Numbered from the stretch's first letter, positions 1 to 4,890 are shown. The stretch: 5,395 nt of DNA from Bacillus sp. (in: firmicutes) (GCA_003457145.1 DMSR01000368.1:276-5670); one strand, 5' to 3'. The notes: generated from the letters alone by a model not told the origin. Numbers and translations are program-made.

Positions 1-582
1 GATGTATGGCAGGTTCAAGCGCTGGGGGCCTTGTATTTATTGTTCATGGCTTTGAACCACATACTCAGGAAATTTGTAAAATCAAAGAGTGATCCACAAG
101 AAACTGAGAATCTGGAGAAACAAGCAAAAAAGAAGAGTGGCTTCTGGTTGACCGTTTTCAAAGTGGAGCTTGCTGACATCGCGTTCGCAGTTGATTCTAT
201 CCTTGCTGCAGTAGCACTTGCAGTCATGCTTCCGCAGACACCACTACCGCAGATTGGCGGTTTGGATGGCGGTCAGTTTCTCGTGATCTTTGCTGGCGGA
301 ATGATCGGGTTGATCATCATGCGTTTCGCGGCCAATATGTTTGTAGACTTACTCCACAGAAAGCCTGGCCTTGAAATTGCAGCCTTTGGGATTGTTGGCT
401 GGGTTGGTGTGAAGCTTGCTGTTTACACGCTTTCTCATCCGGCGCTGGGGGTATTAAGTGAAGGGTTTGCTAAATCCCCGGAATGGAAAGTTACTTTTTA
501 CGTTGTATTAATCGGAATAGCAGCAGCTGGCTGGTTCTTATCTAAGGAAAGTACTCCTGAAGCTGCCAGCAAAGCATCATAA
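1..582 (+). CDS. TerC-family integral membrane protein, probable metal (Mn2+) exporter, 5' end cut by the window
   Basis: The reading frame is open from base 1 and encodes 193 residues before TAA; the true start lies outside the window, and roughly 60-70 N-terminal residues are missing if it matches the usual ~250-residue family length. Visible features: a membrane helix at the very start (WQVQALGALYLLFMALNHI), a charged Lys/Glu-rich cytoplasmic loop (bases ~70-135), then the family signature VELADIAFAVDSILAAVA (bases ~163-216) with acidic residues inside a membrane helix, followed by three more hydrophobic segments, one containing GGMIGLIIMRFAANMFV. The C-terminus is a short polar tail. Established knowledge: Bacillus subtilis relatives YkoY (MeeY) and YceF (MeeF) export Mn2+ and support metalation of secreted proteins. 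Family membership is clear; which of the paralogues this is, and the metal, are inferred. The promoter and any yybP-ykoY riboswitch would lie upstream of the window. Confidence 0.93.
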   Translation, partial: DVWQVQALGALYLLFMALNHILRKFVKSKSDPQETENLEKQAKKKSGFWLTVFKVELADIAFAVDSILAAVALAVMLPQTPLPQIGGLDGGQFLVIFAGGMIGLIIMRFAANMFVDLLHRKPGLEIAAFGIVGWVGVKLAVYTLSHPALGVLSEGFAKSPEWKVTFYVVLIGIAAAGWFLSKESTPEAASKAS

Positions 583-589
583 AAATAAT

Positions 590-644
590 AGCTCTGATTG
601 GCGCTTATTCATCTATCGAATAAAATGCCAGTCAGGGCTTTTTT
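590..644 (+). terminator. Rho-independent terminator of the TerC gene
   Basis: The arms AGCTCTGATTGGC (590-602) and GCCAGTCAGGGCT (627-639) form a 13-bp stem with two G-U wobbles. Inside it TTATTC/GAATAA adds a second short stem. Six Ts follow (639-644). It starts 8 bases after the stop codon. On the minus strand the two wobbles become A-C mismatches, so it would be weaker for the convergent gene that ends at 682. Confidence 0.92.
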
Positions 645-681
645 ATAGCTCTTTTCGTAAGCTTTGTTGCTGCATCTGTAA

Positions 682-1050
682 TTAACGAATCCTGTTGACT
701 TTTATTTCTTCTTCCAATGCCCAAATCGGTTCAAGAAAATCTTCATCTTTATTTTGGTTAAAAATGATTCGTACATCAGATAGGGGCAATGAATACAGTT
801 CATTGTATCGGGTGAAAAATTTTCGATTTGTTGCTTTTGAGAATCGTTTTAATGTATGGTAGGCTACTCCATTAGCACTATTCCAGCCAATATGCATAAA
901 GTGCTTTCCTTCATATCGGAAGGTGTGATAGCCGCAGAAATAGTTATTGGCTAACTGATGTTCCACTTCAAATTTCCCTAACTCCTCCATCATCAAAACG
1001 GGTGCTTCATTTGGATGAATTTCTAATGCGTTGAAATCACATTTTCCCAC
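682..1050 (-). CDS. Hypothetical protein of 122 residues, no family recognised
   Basis: I do not recognise this protein. It reads as genuine coding sequence: varied soluble composition, no membrane segment or signal peptide, many aromatics, six His (12, 31, 42, 50, 53, 65) and two Cys (4, 39). The middle (NYFCGYHTFRYEGKHFMHIGWN, about residues 36-57) looks like a compact beta-rich core, and the C-terminus is acidic (EEEIK). The only standard in-frame start is GTG at 1050, with a weak GGGAAGG eight bases upstream. A much stronger AAGGAGG lies further upstream (1078-1084), but the first start after it, TTG at 1067, is out of frame and stops after three codons. The frame stays open and protein-like between that site and the GTG, so the native start may have been lost by a 1-base indel. 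It runs convergent to the TerC gene and divergent from the CNNM gene. Function unknown. Confidence 0.6.
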   Translation of the reverse strand: MGKCDFNALEIHPNEAPVLMMEELGKFEVEHQLANNYFCGYHTFRYEGKHFMHIGWNSANGVAYHTLKRFSKATNRKFFTRYNELYSLPLSDVRIIFNQNKDEDFLEPIWALEEEIKVNRIR

Positions 1051-1077
1051 GTAATCTACCTTCCCAAGTAAATTTAT

Positions 1078-1084
1078 CCTCCTT
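1078..1084 (-). promoter_or_regulatory. Strong ribosome binding site not matched to the annotated GTG start
   Basis: On the minus strand this reads AAGGAGG, near-perfect anti-16S complementarity. It sits 27 bases from the GTG at 1050, too far to serve it directly. It is 10 bases from TTG at 1067, which opens TTG-GGA-AGG-TAG (1067-1056), ending 5 bases before the GTG. Either this is a minimal leader ORF coupled to the gene, or the gene once started at the TTG and a base was lost in the GGG run. Confidence 0.55.
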
Positions 1085-1156
1085 CATACTATGGACAGAT
1101 CTTATTGATTTTAGGCTGTAAATGTAAAAATTAATGGTTCTGAATTAACTCCAGCC

Positions 1157-1185
1157 ATATTAGCATTTTTTTCAGGTCTTTTTAA
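1157..1185 (-). promoter_or_regulatory. Candidate SigA promoter for the 122-residue gene
   Basis: On the minus strand: -35 TTAAAA (1185-1180, 4/6), a 17-base spacer, and -10 TAATAT (1162-1157) preceded by TGC, an extended -10 element. Transcription would start near 1150, about 100 bases before the GTG. The fit is reasonable, but in DNA this AT-rich a chance match is possible. Confidence 0.35.
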
Positions 1186-1221
1186 GATAACCATATAATG
1201 AAGGATATTAGCTGATTATGC

Positions 1222-1248
1222 GTTAGTTGGTTCATATCAGGGTATAAT
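1222..1248 (+). promoter_or_regulatory. Possible promoter, SigB-like GGGTAT overlapping a TATAAT
   Basis: GGGTAT (1240-1245) matches the SigB -10 element, and GTTAGT (1222-1227) is a degenerate SigB -35 at a 12-base spacing. The same bases include a perfect SigA -10, TATAAT (1243-1248), but no good TTGACA lies 16-18 bases upstream. A transcript from here would carry the mini-ORF at 1279 and a leader of about 220 bases ahead of the CNNM gene. Weak support. Confidence 0.25.
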
Positions 1249-1278
1249 TTAAGAATAAAAAGATTTTAAGGGATTTTC

Positions 1279-1320
1279 ATGAATAGATGGTGCTTTTTAT
1301 TATTTATCCTCCTTGGTTAA
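1279..1320 (+). CDS. Possible 13-residue hydrophobic leader peptide
   Basis: ATG at 1279 opens MNRWCFLLFILLG followed by TAA. An AAGGGA-like ribosome binding site lies 5-7 bases upstream. The peptide resembles the beginning of a signal or membrane segment and may be a tiny membrane peptide, a leader, or the stub of a decayed gene. At this length chance is a serious alternative, and nothing downstream in the same frame extends it. Confidence 0.15.
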   Translation: MNRWCFLLFILLG

Positions 1321-1404
1321 GGAACATCTGAAAAAAAATGAAGGAAGGTTAGCATGTAACTAGGTATATCGTTCATGTAATAGCTATAATCTATGGAAAA
1401 CAGG

Positions 1405-1433
1405 TTGATTTTTATAGTAGTTGCACTTATTTT
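1405..1433 (+). promoter_or_regulatory. Candidate SigA promoter of the CNNM gene
   Basis: TTGATT (1405-1410, 4/6), a 17-base spacer and TATTTT (1428-1433, 4/6). Start would be near 1440, immediately before the AGGAGG at 1442, which is unusually tight. An isolated perfect TATAAT at 1385-1390 has no matching -35 and is the alternative. Confidence 0.28.
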
Positions 1434-1450
1434 TTTAAAACAGGAGGTGT

Positions 1451-1480
1451 TTGCCTTACATTTGTGAGGCTGCCCATTGA
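1451..1480 (+). CDS. Possible 9-codon leader ORF overlapping the CNNM start
   Basis: The strong AGGAGG at 1442-1447 is 29 bases from the CNNM start codon, too far to act on it directly. After it lies TTG (1451), which reads nine codons (LPYICEAAH, first residue Met if used) and stops at TGA 1478-1480. That stop overlaps the CNNM start as TTGA, an arrangement typical of translational coupling. The weakness is the 3-base spacing between AGGAGG and the TTG, shorter than normal. Confidence 0.25.
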   Translation: MPYICEAAH

Positions 1481-2778
1481 TCATTACGAATTTATTATTA
1501 GTCGCATTATTGATTGCATTAACAGCTTTTTTCGTGGCAACTGAATTTGCCATCGTTAAGGTAAGGAGTTCAAGGATTGATCAGCTTATTGCAGAAGGGA
1601 AGAGCGGGGCAAAAGCAGCCAAACATGTTACAACTCACCTGGACGAATACCTTTCTGCATGCCAGCTTGGGATTACAATCACGGCTTTGGGACTTGGCTG
1701 GCTAGGCGAACCAACGGTAGAAAAAATGCTGCATCCGCTGTTTGAAAAATTAGACATCAATCCGTCTCTATCACATATTCTGTCATTTGGAATTGCATTT
1801 GCCTCAGTGACATTCCTTCACGTTGTTGTTGGTGAATTGGCGCCGAAGACTGTGGCAATCCAAATGGCTGAAGCAGTAACAATTGCTTTTTCAGGGCCTA
1901 TTATTTTGTTCTATAGAATTATGTACCCATTTATTTGGGTTTTAAATGGTTCCGCACGTCTGCTGGTAGGATTGTTTGGCCTGAAACCTGCTTCTGAACA
2001 TGAGATTGCCCATTCCGAAGAAGAATTGCGCATACTTCTTTCTGAAAGCTACAAAAGTGGGGAGATCAATCAAAATGAATTGAAATACGTGAACAATATA
2101 TTTGAATTCGATGAGCGGCTTGCCAAAGAAATAATGGTGCCAAGGACTGAAATCGTCAGTTTGGACATTTCTGATAACATTGAGACGATAATTGATGTAA
2201 TCCAGCGCGAAAGATACACCCGTTATCCTGTTATTGAAGGTGAAAAGGATAATATTTTAGGAATGATAAATATAAAAGAAATACTTACAGCCAGATTGGG
2301 ACAGAAGGAGTTGCAAAAAGAGGCTGTTTTACACTCTTTTGTAAAGCCTGTCATTCGGGTAATTGAGACTATTCCTATTCATGATCTTTTAGTAAAAATG
2401 CAAAAAGAGCGGATTCATATGGCAATATTGATTGATGAATATGGCGGTACTTCTGGTCTGGTTACTGTAGAGGACATACTTGAAGAGATTGTCGGTGATA
2501 TTCGCGATGAGTTTGACGCGGATGAGATTGCGGAAATCCGTAAAATTAAGGATGGGCATTATCTGTTCAGTTCAAGAGTATTAATCGGCGAGGTCAATGA
2601 CCTTCTTGGAATTAATCTTTCAGATGAGGAAGTGGATACGATAGGCGGATGGTTCATGACAAGGAATCTCGATGCCAGAACAGGAGATGAGATAGTCGAA
2701 GAAGGATACCTGTTCAAAATCATCGAAATCGATGAATATCATATTCTGTATTTAGAGGTGACCAGGATTGAGGATTAA
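1477..2778 (+). CDS. CNNM/CorC-family transporter with CBS pair, probable Mg2+ efflux protein ("hemolysin" family, MpfA/YhdP-like)
   Basis: A complete 433-residue protein. Residues 1-~195 form the CNNM (DUF21) membrane domain: a first helix at 3-23, [16 protein letters not shown] (64-79), and [13 protein letters not shown] (118-129), the helix-breaking motif of the family, then two further hydrophobic stretches (~104-118, ~133-168). Residues ~215-275 and ~283-340 form two CBS domains ([34 protein letters not shown]), the nucleotide- and Mg2+-sensing module. Residues ~350-431 are the CorC_HlyC/transporter-associated domain. Length matches B. subtilis YhdP. Established knowledge: MpfA/YhdP proteins remove cytoplasmic Mg2+; the old "hemolysin" label is misleading. 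TTG 1477 is chosen because an in-frame TGA lies at 1465-1467, GTGAGG sits seven bases upstream, and the N-terminus then begins at the first membrane helix as in relatives. It is a single-gene unit with its own terminator. Which paralogue it is remains uncertain. Confidence 0.93.
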   Translation: MIITNLLLVALLIALTAFFVATEFAIVKVRSSRIDQLIAEGKSGAKAAKHVTTHLDEYLSACQLGITITALGLGWLGEPTVEKMLHPLFEKLDINPSLSHILSFGIAFASVTFLHVVVGELAPKTVAIQMAEAVTIAFSGPIILFYRIMYPFIWVLNGSARLLVGLFGLKPASEHEIAHSEEELRILLSESYKSGEINQNELKYVNNIFEFDERLAKEIMVPRTEIVSLDISDNIETIIDVIQRERYTRYPVIEGEKDNILGMINIKEILTARLGQKELQKEAVLHSFVKPVIRVIETIPIHDLLVKMQKERIHMAILIDEYGGTSGLVTVEDILEEIVGDIRDEFDADEIAEIRKIKDGHYLFSSRVLIGEVNDLLGINLSDEEVDTIGGWFMTRNLDARTGDEIVEEGYLFKIIEIDEYHILYLEVTRIED

Positions 2779-2804
2779 AGCCTTCCGAGTGAGGGCTCTT
2801 TTTT
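2779..2804 (+). terminator. Rho-independent terminator of the CNNM gene
   Basis: AGCCTTC (2779-2785) pairs with GAGGGCT (2791-2797) with one G-U wobble and a 5-base loop. C and six Ts (2799-2804) follow. The hairpin begins at the base after the TAA. Confidence 0.9.
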
Positions 2805-2854
2805 GTGTAAGAACAAATAGAAGCGGATGTAAAGTACAGGGAAATCCCCTTGTG

Positions 2855-2872
2855 GCTAATATTGGAATTAGC
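2855..2872. repeat. Inverted repeat just upstream of the SigB promoter
   Basis: GCTAAT (2855-2860) and ATTAGC (2867-2872) are perfect inverted arms around a 6-base loop, ending 8 bases before the -35 element. It could be an operator or a weak second hairpin behind the CNNM terminator; no T-run follows. Only the symmetry itself is seen. Confidence 0.4.
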
Positions 2873-2880
2873 AGAAAATG

Positions 2881-2906
2881 TTTTAAGTCAGCTTTTTCAT
2901 GGGTAT
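2881..2906 (+). promoter_or_regulatory. SigB (general stress) promoter
   Basis: TTTTAA (2881-2886, preceded by G, so GTTTTAA) lies 14 bases before GGGTAT (2901-2906). The SigB consensus is GTTTAA-N12-15-GGGTAT, so both boxes and the spacing fit. The predicted start near 2913 gives a leader of about 50 bases. The gene downstream belongs to a family whose B. subtilis members are SigB-controlled, which supports the call independently. Confidence 0.85.
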
Positions 2907-2911
2907 TATCT

Positions 2912-2937
2912 GATTAGCCGGGACAACCGGATAAATC
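2912..2937 (+). other. Imperfect hairpin in the 5' leader of the stress gene
   Basis: CCGG (2918-2921) and CCGG (2927-2930) pair around GACAA, extended outward after a small internal loop by GATT (2912-2915) and AATC (2934-2937). It begins at about the predicted transcript start and ends 11 bases before GGAGG (2949-2953), so it could stabilise the 5' end of the mRNA. The role is inferred. Confidence 0.35.
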
Positions 2938-2962
2938 GTAACAGGAATGGAGGAATTTACTC

Positions 2963-3871
2963 ATGACTAAAAAAGTAGTAGGCGTATACGATAACCAGAC
3001 GGAATTAATTGACGCGATTGAAGAATATAAAAACAATGGTTCTTCAGTTCAGGACTTTTCTATCATCGGTGATACTTCCGATTTTTCATCTACACTTGAG
3101 AGCAGGACAGGTGTGACAACAGAAAACCTTGATTCAGGTGGCACAGCCGAAAAGAGGGATGAAGGCTTCTGGCAGAGCTTAATGACAGCCTTCAATGCCG
3201 ATAACAACCTTGGTGGCAACTCACCTGATTTATCTGATCGGCTAGTTGGGCTTGGGCTGACTGAGGATGCAGCAAGAGAGTATGAGGAGGATGTTCGCAA
3301 TGGAAGAATTATTCTCTTAGCGGACACAAATGGATCTGCTGTAACTGATACTGGATATTCTGTTGAACAAACAGGTTATGTGGCTGATACATCAGTAACA
3401 GGAACTGGAGCAACAAATTATGGGACAGGCAGGAATTATGGAACTGATTACAGTGATACAGAGGAGCAGACCTTGAAACTAAGAGAAGAAGAGCTGGACG
3501 TTTCCAAAGAAACTGTCCAATCCGGTGAAGTTGAAGTCCGCAAAGAAGTTGTCGAGGATCAAAAGACAGTCAACATCCCCGTGACTCGAGAGGAAGTCTA
3601 CGTTGAGAGAAGAGACGTGAATGAAACAGCTACAGGTGCTGATTCAACGATTGATAATGATGAAACCATTCGTGTGCCAATCATGGAGGAAAAAGTTGAA
3701 GTCACAAAAAAACCAGTCGTTAAAGAAGAGCTGGTTGTCGGGAAACGTGAAGTAACTGATACAGAACAAGTTGTTGAAAACGTCAAGCACGAGGAAGCTC
3801 ACCTTGAAACAGATGATGAACGAGCAGTAAGAGGAACTGACTTGGACCGTGACGGATTCAAGGACAGATAA
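2963..3871 (+). CDS. General stress protein with YflT and DUF2382 (YsnF-type) domains
   Basis: A complete 302-residue, strongly acidic soluble protein without a signal peptide. Residues 1-~122 match the YflT (general stress protein 17M) domain: VVGVYDNQTELIDAIEEYKNNG at the N-terminus, then DEGFWQSLMTAFN (67-79) and LGLTEDAAREYEEDVRNGRIILLAD (97-121). Residues ~123-167 are a Gly/Thr/Ser/Tyr-rich flexible linker with repeated NYGTG-like units. Residues ~168-281 form DUF2382, with two charged beta-repeat halves (LREEELDVSKETVQSGEVEVRKE; EEKVEVTKKPVVKEELVVGKRE). The tail GTDLDRDGFKDR ends the protein. ATG 2963 has GGAGG nine bases upstream. The SigB promoter makes it a general-stress gene (heat, salt, ethanol, energy stress). 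Its molecular function is unknown in the family; the B. subtilis relative YsnF is the closest I can name from its DUF2382 region, but the domain fusion means I do not assign the symbol. Confidence 0.92.
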   Translation: MTKKVVGVYDNQTELIDAIEEYKNNGSSVQDFSIIGDTSDFSSTLESRTGVTTENLDSGGTAEKRDEGFWQSLMTAFNADNNLGGNSPDLSDRLVGLGLTEDAAREYEEDVRNGRIILLADTNGSAVTDTGYSVEQTGYVADTSVTGTGATNYGTGRNYGTDYSDTEEQTLKLREEELDVSKETVQSGEVEVRKEVVEDQKTVNIPVTREEVYVERRDVNETATGADSTIDNDETIRVPIMEEKVEVTKKPVVKEELVVGKREVTDTEQVVENVKHEEAHLETDDERAVRGTDLDRDGFKDR

Positions 3872-3927
3872 AATAAAAAAGCGAAGCGCCTGGAATGAAA
3901 ATCAACAGTCAAATGTATAAGGCTAAA

Positions 3928-4046
3928 TATAAAAAGAAAAGACGCCCCGAAAGGCGTCTTTTCTGCGTATTGAGGCGACTGACTGCACGCCACATCGTGC
4001 ATTTCCATAAGGAGTGTCTGTCGGCTTACACAATTCAGCTCATCGC
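3928..4046 (-). ncRNA. Candidate small RNA of about 115 nt, convergent to the stress gene
   Basis: Seen: an extended -10 promoter at 4053-4081 (minus), a perfect internal hairpin TGCACG/CGTGCA (3984-3989/3996-4001), a weaker GTGT/ACAC stem (4014-4017/4028-4031) and a terminator with a long minus-strand U-tract (3935-3964). Predicted start near 4046 is a G. Between the two internal stems, and partly within the second, the RNA carries CUCCUU (4014-4009), complementary to a Shine-Dalgarno AAGGAG. The longest frame inside (ATG near 4008) has no ribosome binding site and runs through the terminator, so a coding role is unlikely. Inferred: a trans-acting or antisense RNA; it ends beyond the stress gene stop, so it would overlap only that gene's 3' untranslated region. 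I cannot match it to a named RNA family. Confidence 0.4.
3935..3964. terminator. Strong bidirectional terminator, better formed on the minus strand
   Basis: A perfect 12-bp inverted repeat (3935-3946 and 3953-3964; core GACGCC/GGCGTC) around a 6-base loop. On the plus strand only four Ts follow the GC core before C-T-G. On the minus strand the core is followed by TTTTCTTTTTATATTT, a much longer U-tract. It can end the stress gene, whose stop is 64 bases upstream, but it is oriented as if to end a minus-strand transcript. Confidence 0.85.
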
Positions 4047-4052
4047 TCAACC

Positions 4053-4081
4053 AATATACCATCATTAATGACATTTGTGCA
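4053..4081 (-). promoter_or_regulatory. Candidate extended -10 promoter of the small RNA
   Basis: On the minus strand: -35 TGCACA (4081-4076, 4/6), 17-base spacer, TGG then -10 TATATT (4058-4053, 5/6). The spacer contains a perfect 10-bp palindrome, TCATTAATGA (4062-4071), placed where a repressor would block polymerase. Confidence 0.42.
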
Positions 4082-4097
4082 AGAGGGAATATTTCCC
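4062..4097. repeat. Two operator-like palindromes in the intergenic region
   Basis: TCATTAATGA (4062-4071) is a perfect 10-bp palindrome. GGGAA-TAT-TTCCC (4085-4097) is a second, 5-bp arms with a 3-base centre. Both lie between the candidate minus-strand promoter and the SGNH gene and could bind a regulator of either. Neither matches a Fur, PerR, Zur or Spo0A box that I know. Confidence 0.35.
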
Positions 4098-4176
4098 GAG
4101 GGTATATCTGTAAGTTTAATAAGGACAAGGAATCGGGTAAAAGTAGGGAGAAGATAATAAAAGGCAGGAAAACAAC

Positions 4177-4890
4177 ATGAAAACAAAAACTTCGTTGATT
4201 TTATTTATGATAACAACAGCCACCATTCTTGGGGGATTTTCTCTTTATGATAAAAACGCAGAAAAGGAACCGGGAAACAAGCTAGTGGTTGCTTTTGGAG
4301 ATTCGCTGACATATGGTTATGGCGATGAAAAAGGTGCAGGCTATATAGATACATTGGAAAGCAGGCTCAACTTTCAGAATAAGGCTGAATTTAATTTCAC
4401 AAATGAAGCAATATATGGTCTTGAATCATCTGGAGTGCTAAACCAGTTATCTGATTTTAGAATCAGCAGTAAACTTGATGAAGCAGATTATTTCATCTTA
4501 TTTATTGGCACAAATGATTTAATCAACAGCAATGGAGGCAATTTAAAGCCTATTAAGCCGGAGGCAATTAAAAAGGGCCAGGAAGTTTATCTGCAAAATT
4601 TAACGGGGATTCTTAAAATACTCAAAGAAAACAACGATACTGCTCCGATACTTTTGCTTGGGCTTTACAACCCATATCCAGACTCTGCCCAAATCGAACC
4701 GATCATTGATGGCTGGAATAACGAGATACTAAAAACAATCAACGGAGAAAAGCGTATCACCTATATACCTACAAACGATTTATTTAAAGGAAAAGCAAAG
4801 GAAAACTACTTCAGTGACTCATTACACTTAAACGATAGAGGTTATCGACTGATTGCTGATCGAATTATTGACAAATACCCCTTTAAATAA
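4177..4890 (+). CDS. SGNH/GDSL-family hydrolase, exported or membrane-anchored (YpmR-like)
   Basis: A complete 237-residue esterase/lipase-type hydrolase. Residues 5-24 form one hydrophobic segment after a Lys-rich start, a signal peptide or signal anchor; no lipobox Cys is present, so it is probably not a lipoprotein. The SGNH blocks are all intact: block I AFGDSLTYG with nucleophile Ser43; block II NEAIYG with oxyanion Gly81; block III IGTND with Asn113; block V DSLH with Asp214 and His217. It should cleave an ester (lipid, acyl or O-acetyl group) outside the membrane; the substrate cannot be told from sequence. The nearest B. subtilis relative I can name is YpmR, but the neighbours here are not those of ypmR, so this may be a paralogue. 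ATG 4177 is preceded by a weak GCAGG eight bases upstream. It has its own terminator and precedes a murein peptidase. Confidence 0.9.
   Translation: MKTKTSLILFMITTATILGGFSLYDKNAEKEPGNKLVVAFGDSLTYGYGDEKGAGYIDTLESRLNFQNKAEFNFTNEAIYGLESSGVLNQLSDFRISSKLDEADYFILFIGTNDLINSNGGNLKPIKPEAIKKGQEVYLQNLTGILKILKENNDTAPILLLGLYNPYPDSAQIEPIIDGWNNEILKTINGEKRITYIPTNDLFKGKAKENYFSDSLHLNDRGYRLIADRIIDKYPFK

Larger units (their letters stand above)
1051..1476. other. Divergent intergenic region of 426 bases
   Basis: This AT-rich stretch separates the minus-strand 122-residue gene from the plus-strand CNNM gene. It holds a candidate minus-strand promoter (1157-1185), a SigB-like/TATAAT element (1222-1248), a 13-codon mini-ORF (1279-1320), a CATGTAA direct repeat 21 bases apart (1353-1359 and 1374-1380) just before another TATAAT (1385-1390), a weak SigA-type promoter (1405-1433) and the leader ORF at 1451-1480. 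I see no recognisable riboswitch, M-box, tRNA or convincing terminator in it. Confidence 0.6.
3872..4176. other. Intergenic region of 305 bases between the stress gene and the SGNH gene
   Basis: It contains the two-way terminator, the candidate small RNA and its promoter, and two palindromes. The SGNH gene has no clear promoter here: TTTCCC (4092-4097), 17 bases, TTTAAT (4115-4120) is the best SigA-type guess but matches only 3/6 at the -35. No complete protein gene is supported on either strand. Confidence 0.6.

Noticed and set aside
15..227. Minus-strand 70-residue frame opposite the TerC gene
   Set aside because: It is antisense to a well-supported membrane protein, with low-complexity Ala/Ser/Thr composition and no promoter.
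1309..1323. CCTTGGTTAAGG as a terminator hairpin
   Set aside because: The stem is only 4 bp and no T-run follows, so it is too weak.
1317..1553. Minus-strand 78-residue frame across the CNNM start
   Set aside because: It overlaps the CNNM start and AT-rich leader, has Asn/Lys-rich composition expected of AT-rich noise, and no terminator follows it.
3049..3786. Minus-strand open frames opposite the stress gene
   Set aside because: They have Ser/Thr-rich low-complexity translations typical of the antisense of a Glu/Thr/Val-rich gene, with no start signals of their own.
4100..4105. GGGTAT as a second SigB -10 element before the SGNH gene
   Set aside because: No GTTT-like -35 lies 12-15 bases upstream; the bases there read CAAGAG or similar.
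3799..4128. A 109-residue open frame on the minus strand spanning the end of the stress gene and the gap behind it
   Set aside because: It runs antisense to the stress gene, passes straight through the strong terminator and has no ribosome binding site at its ATG. The candidate small-RNA start also lies inside it. A structured noncoding RNA explains the region better.
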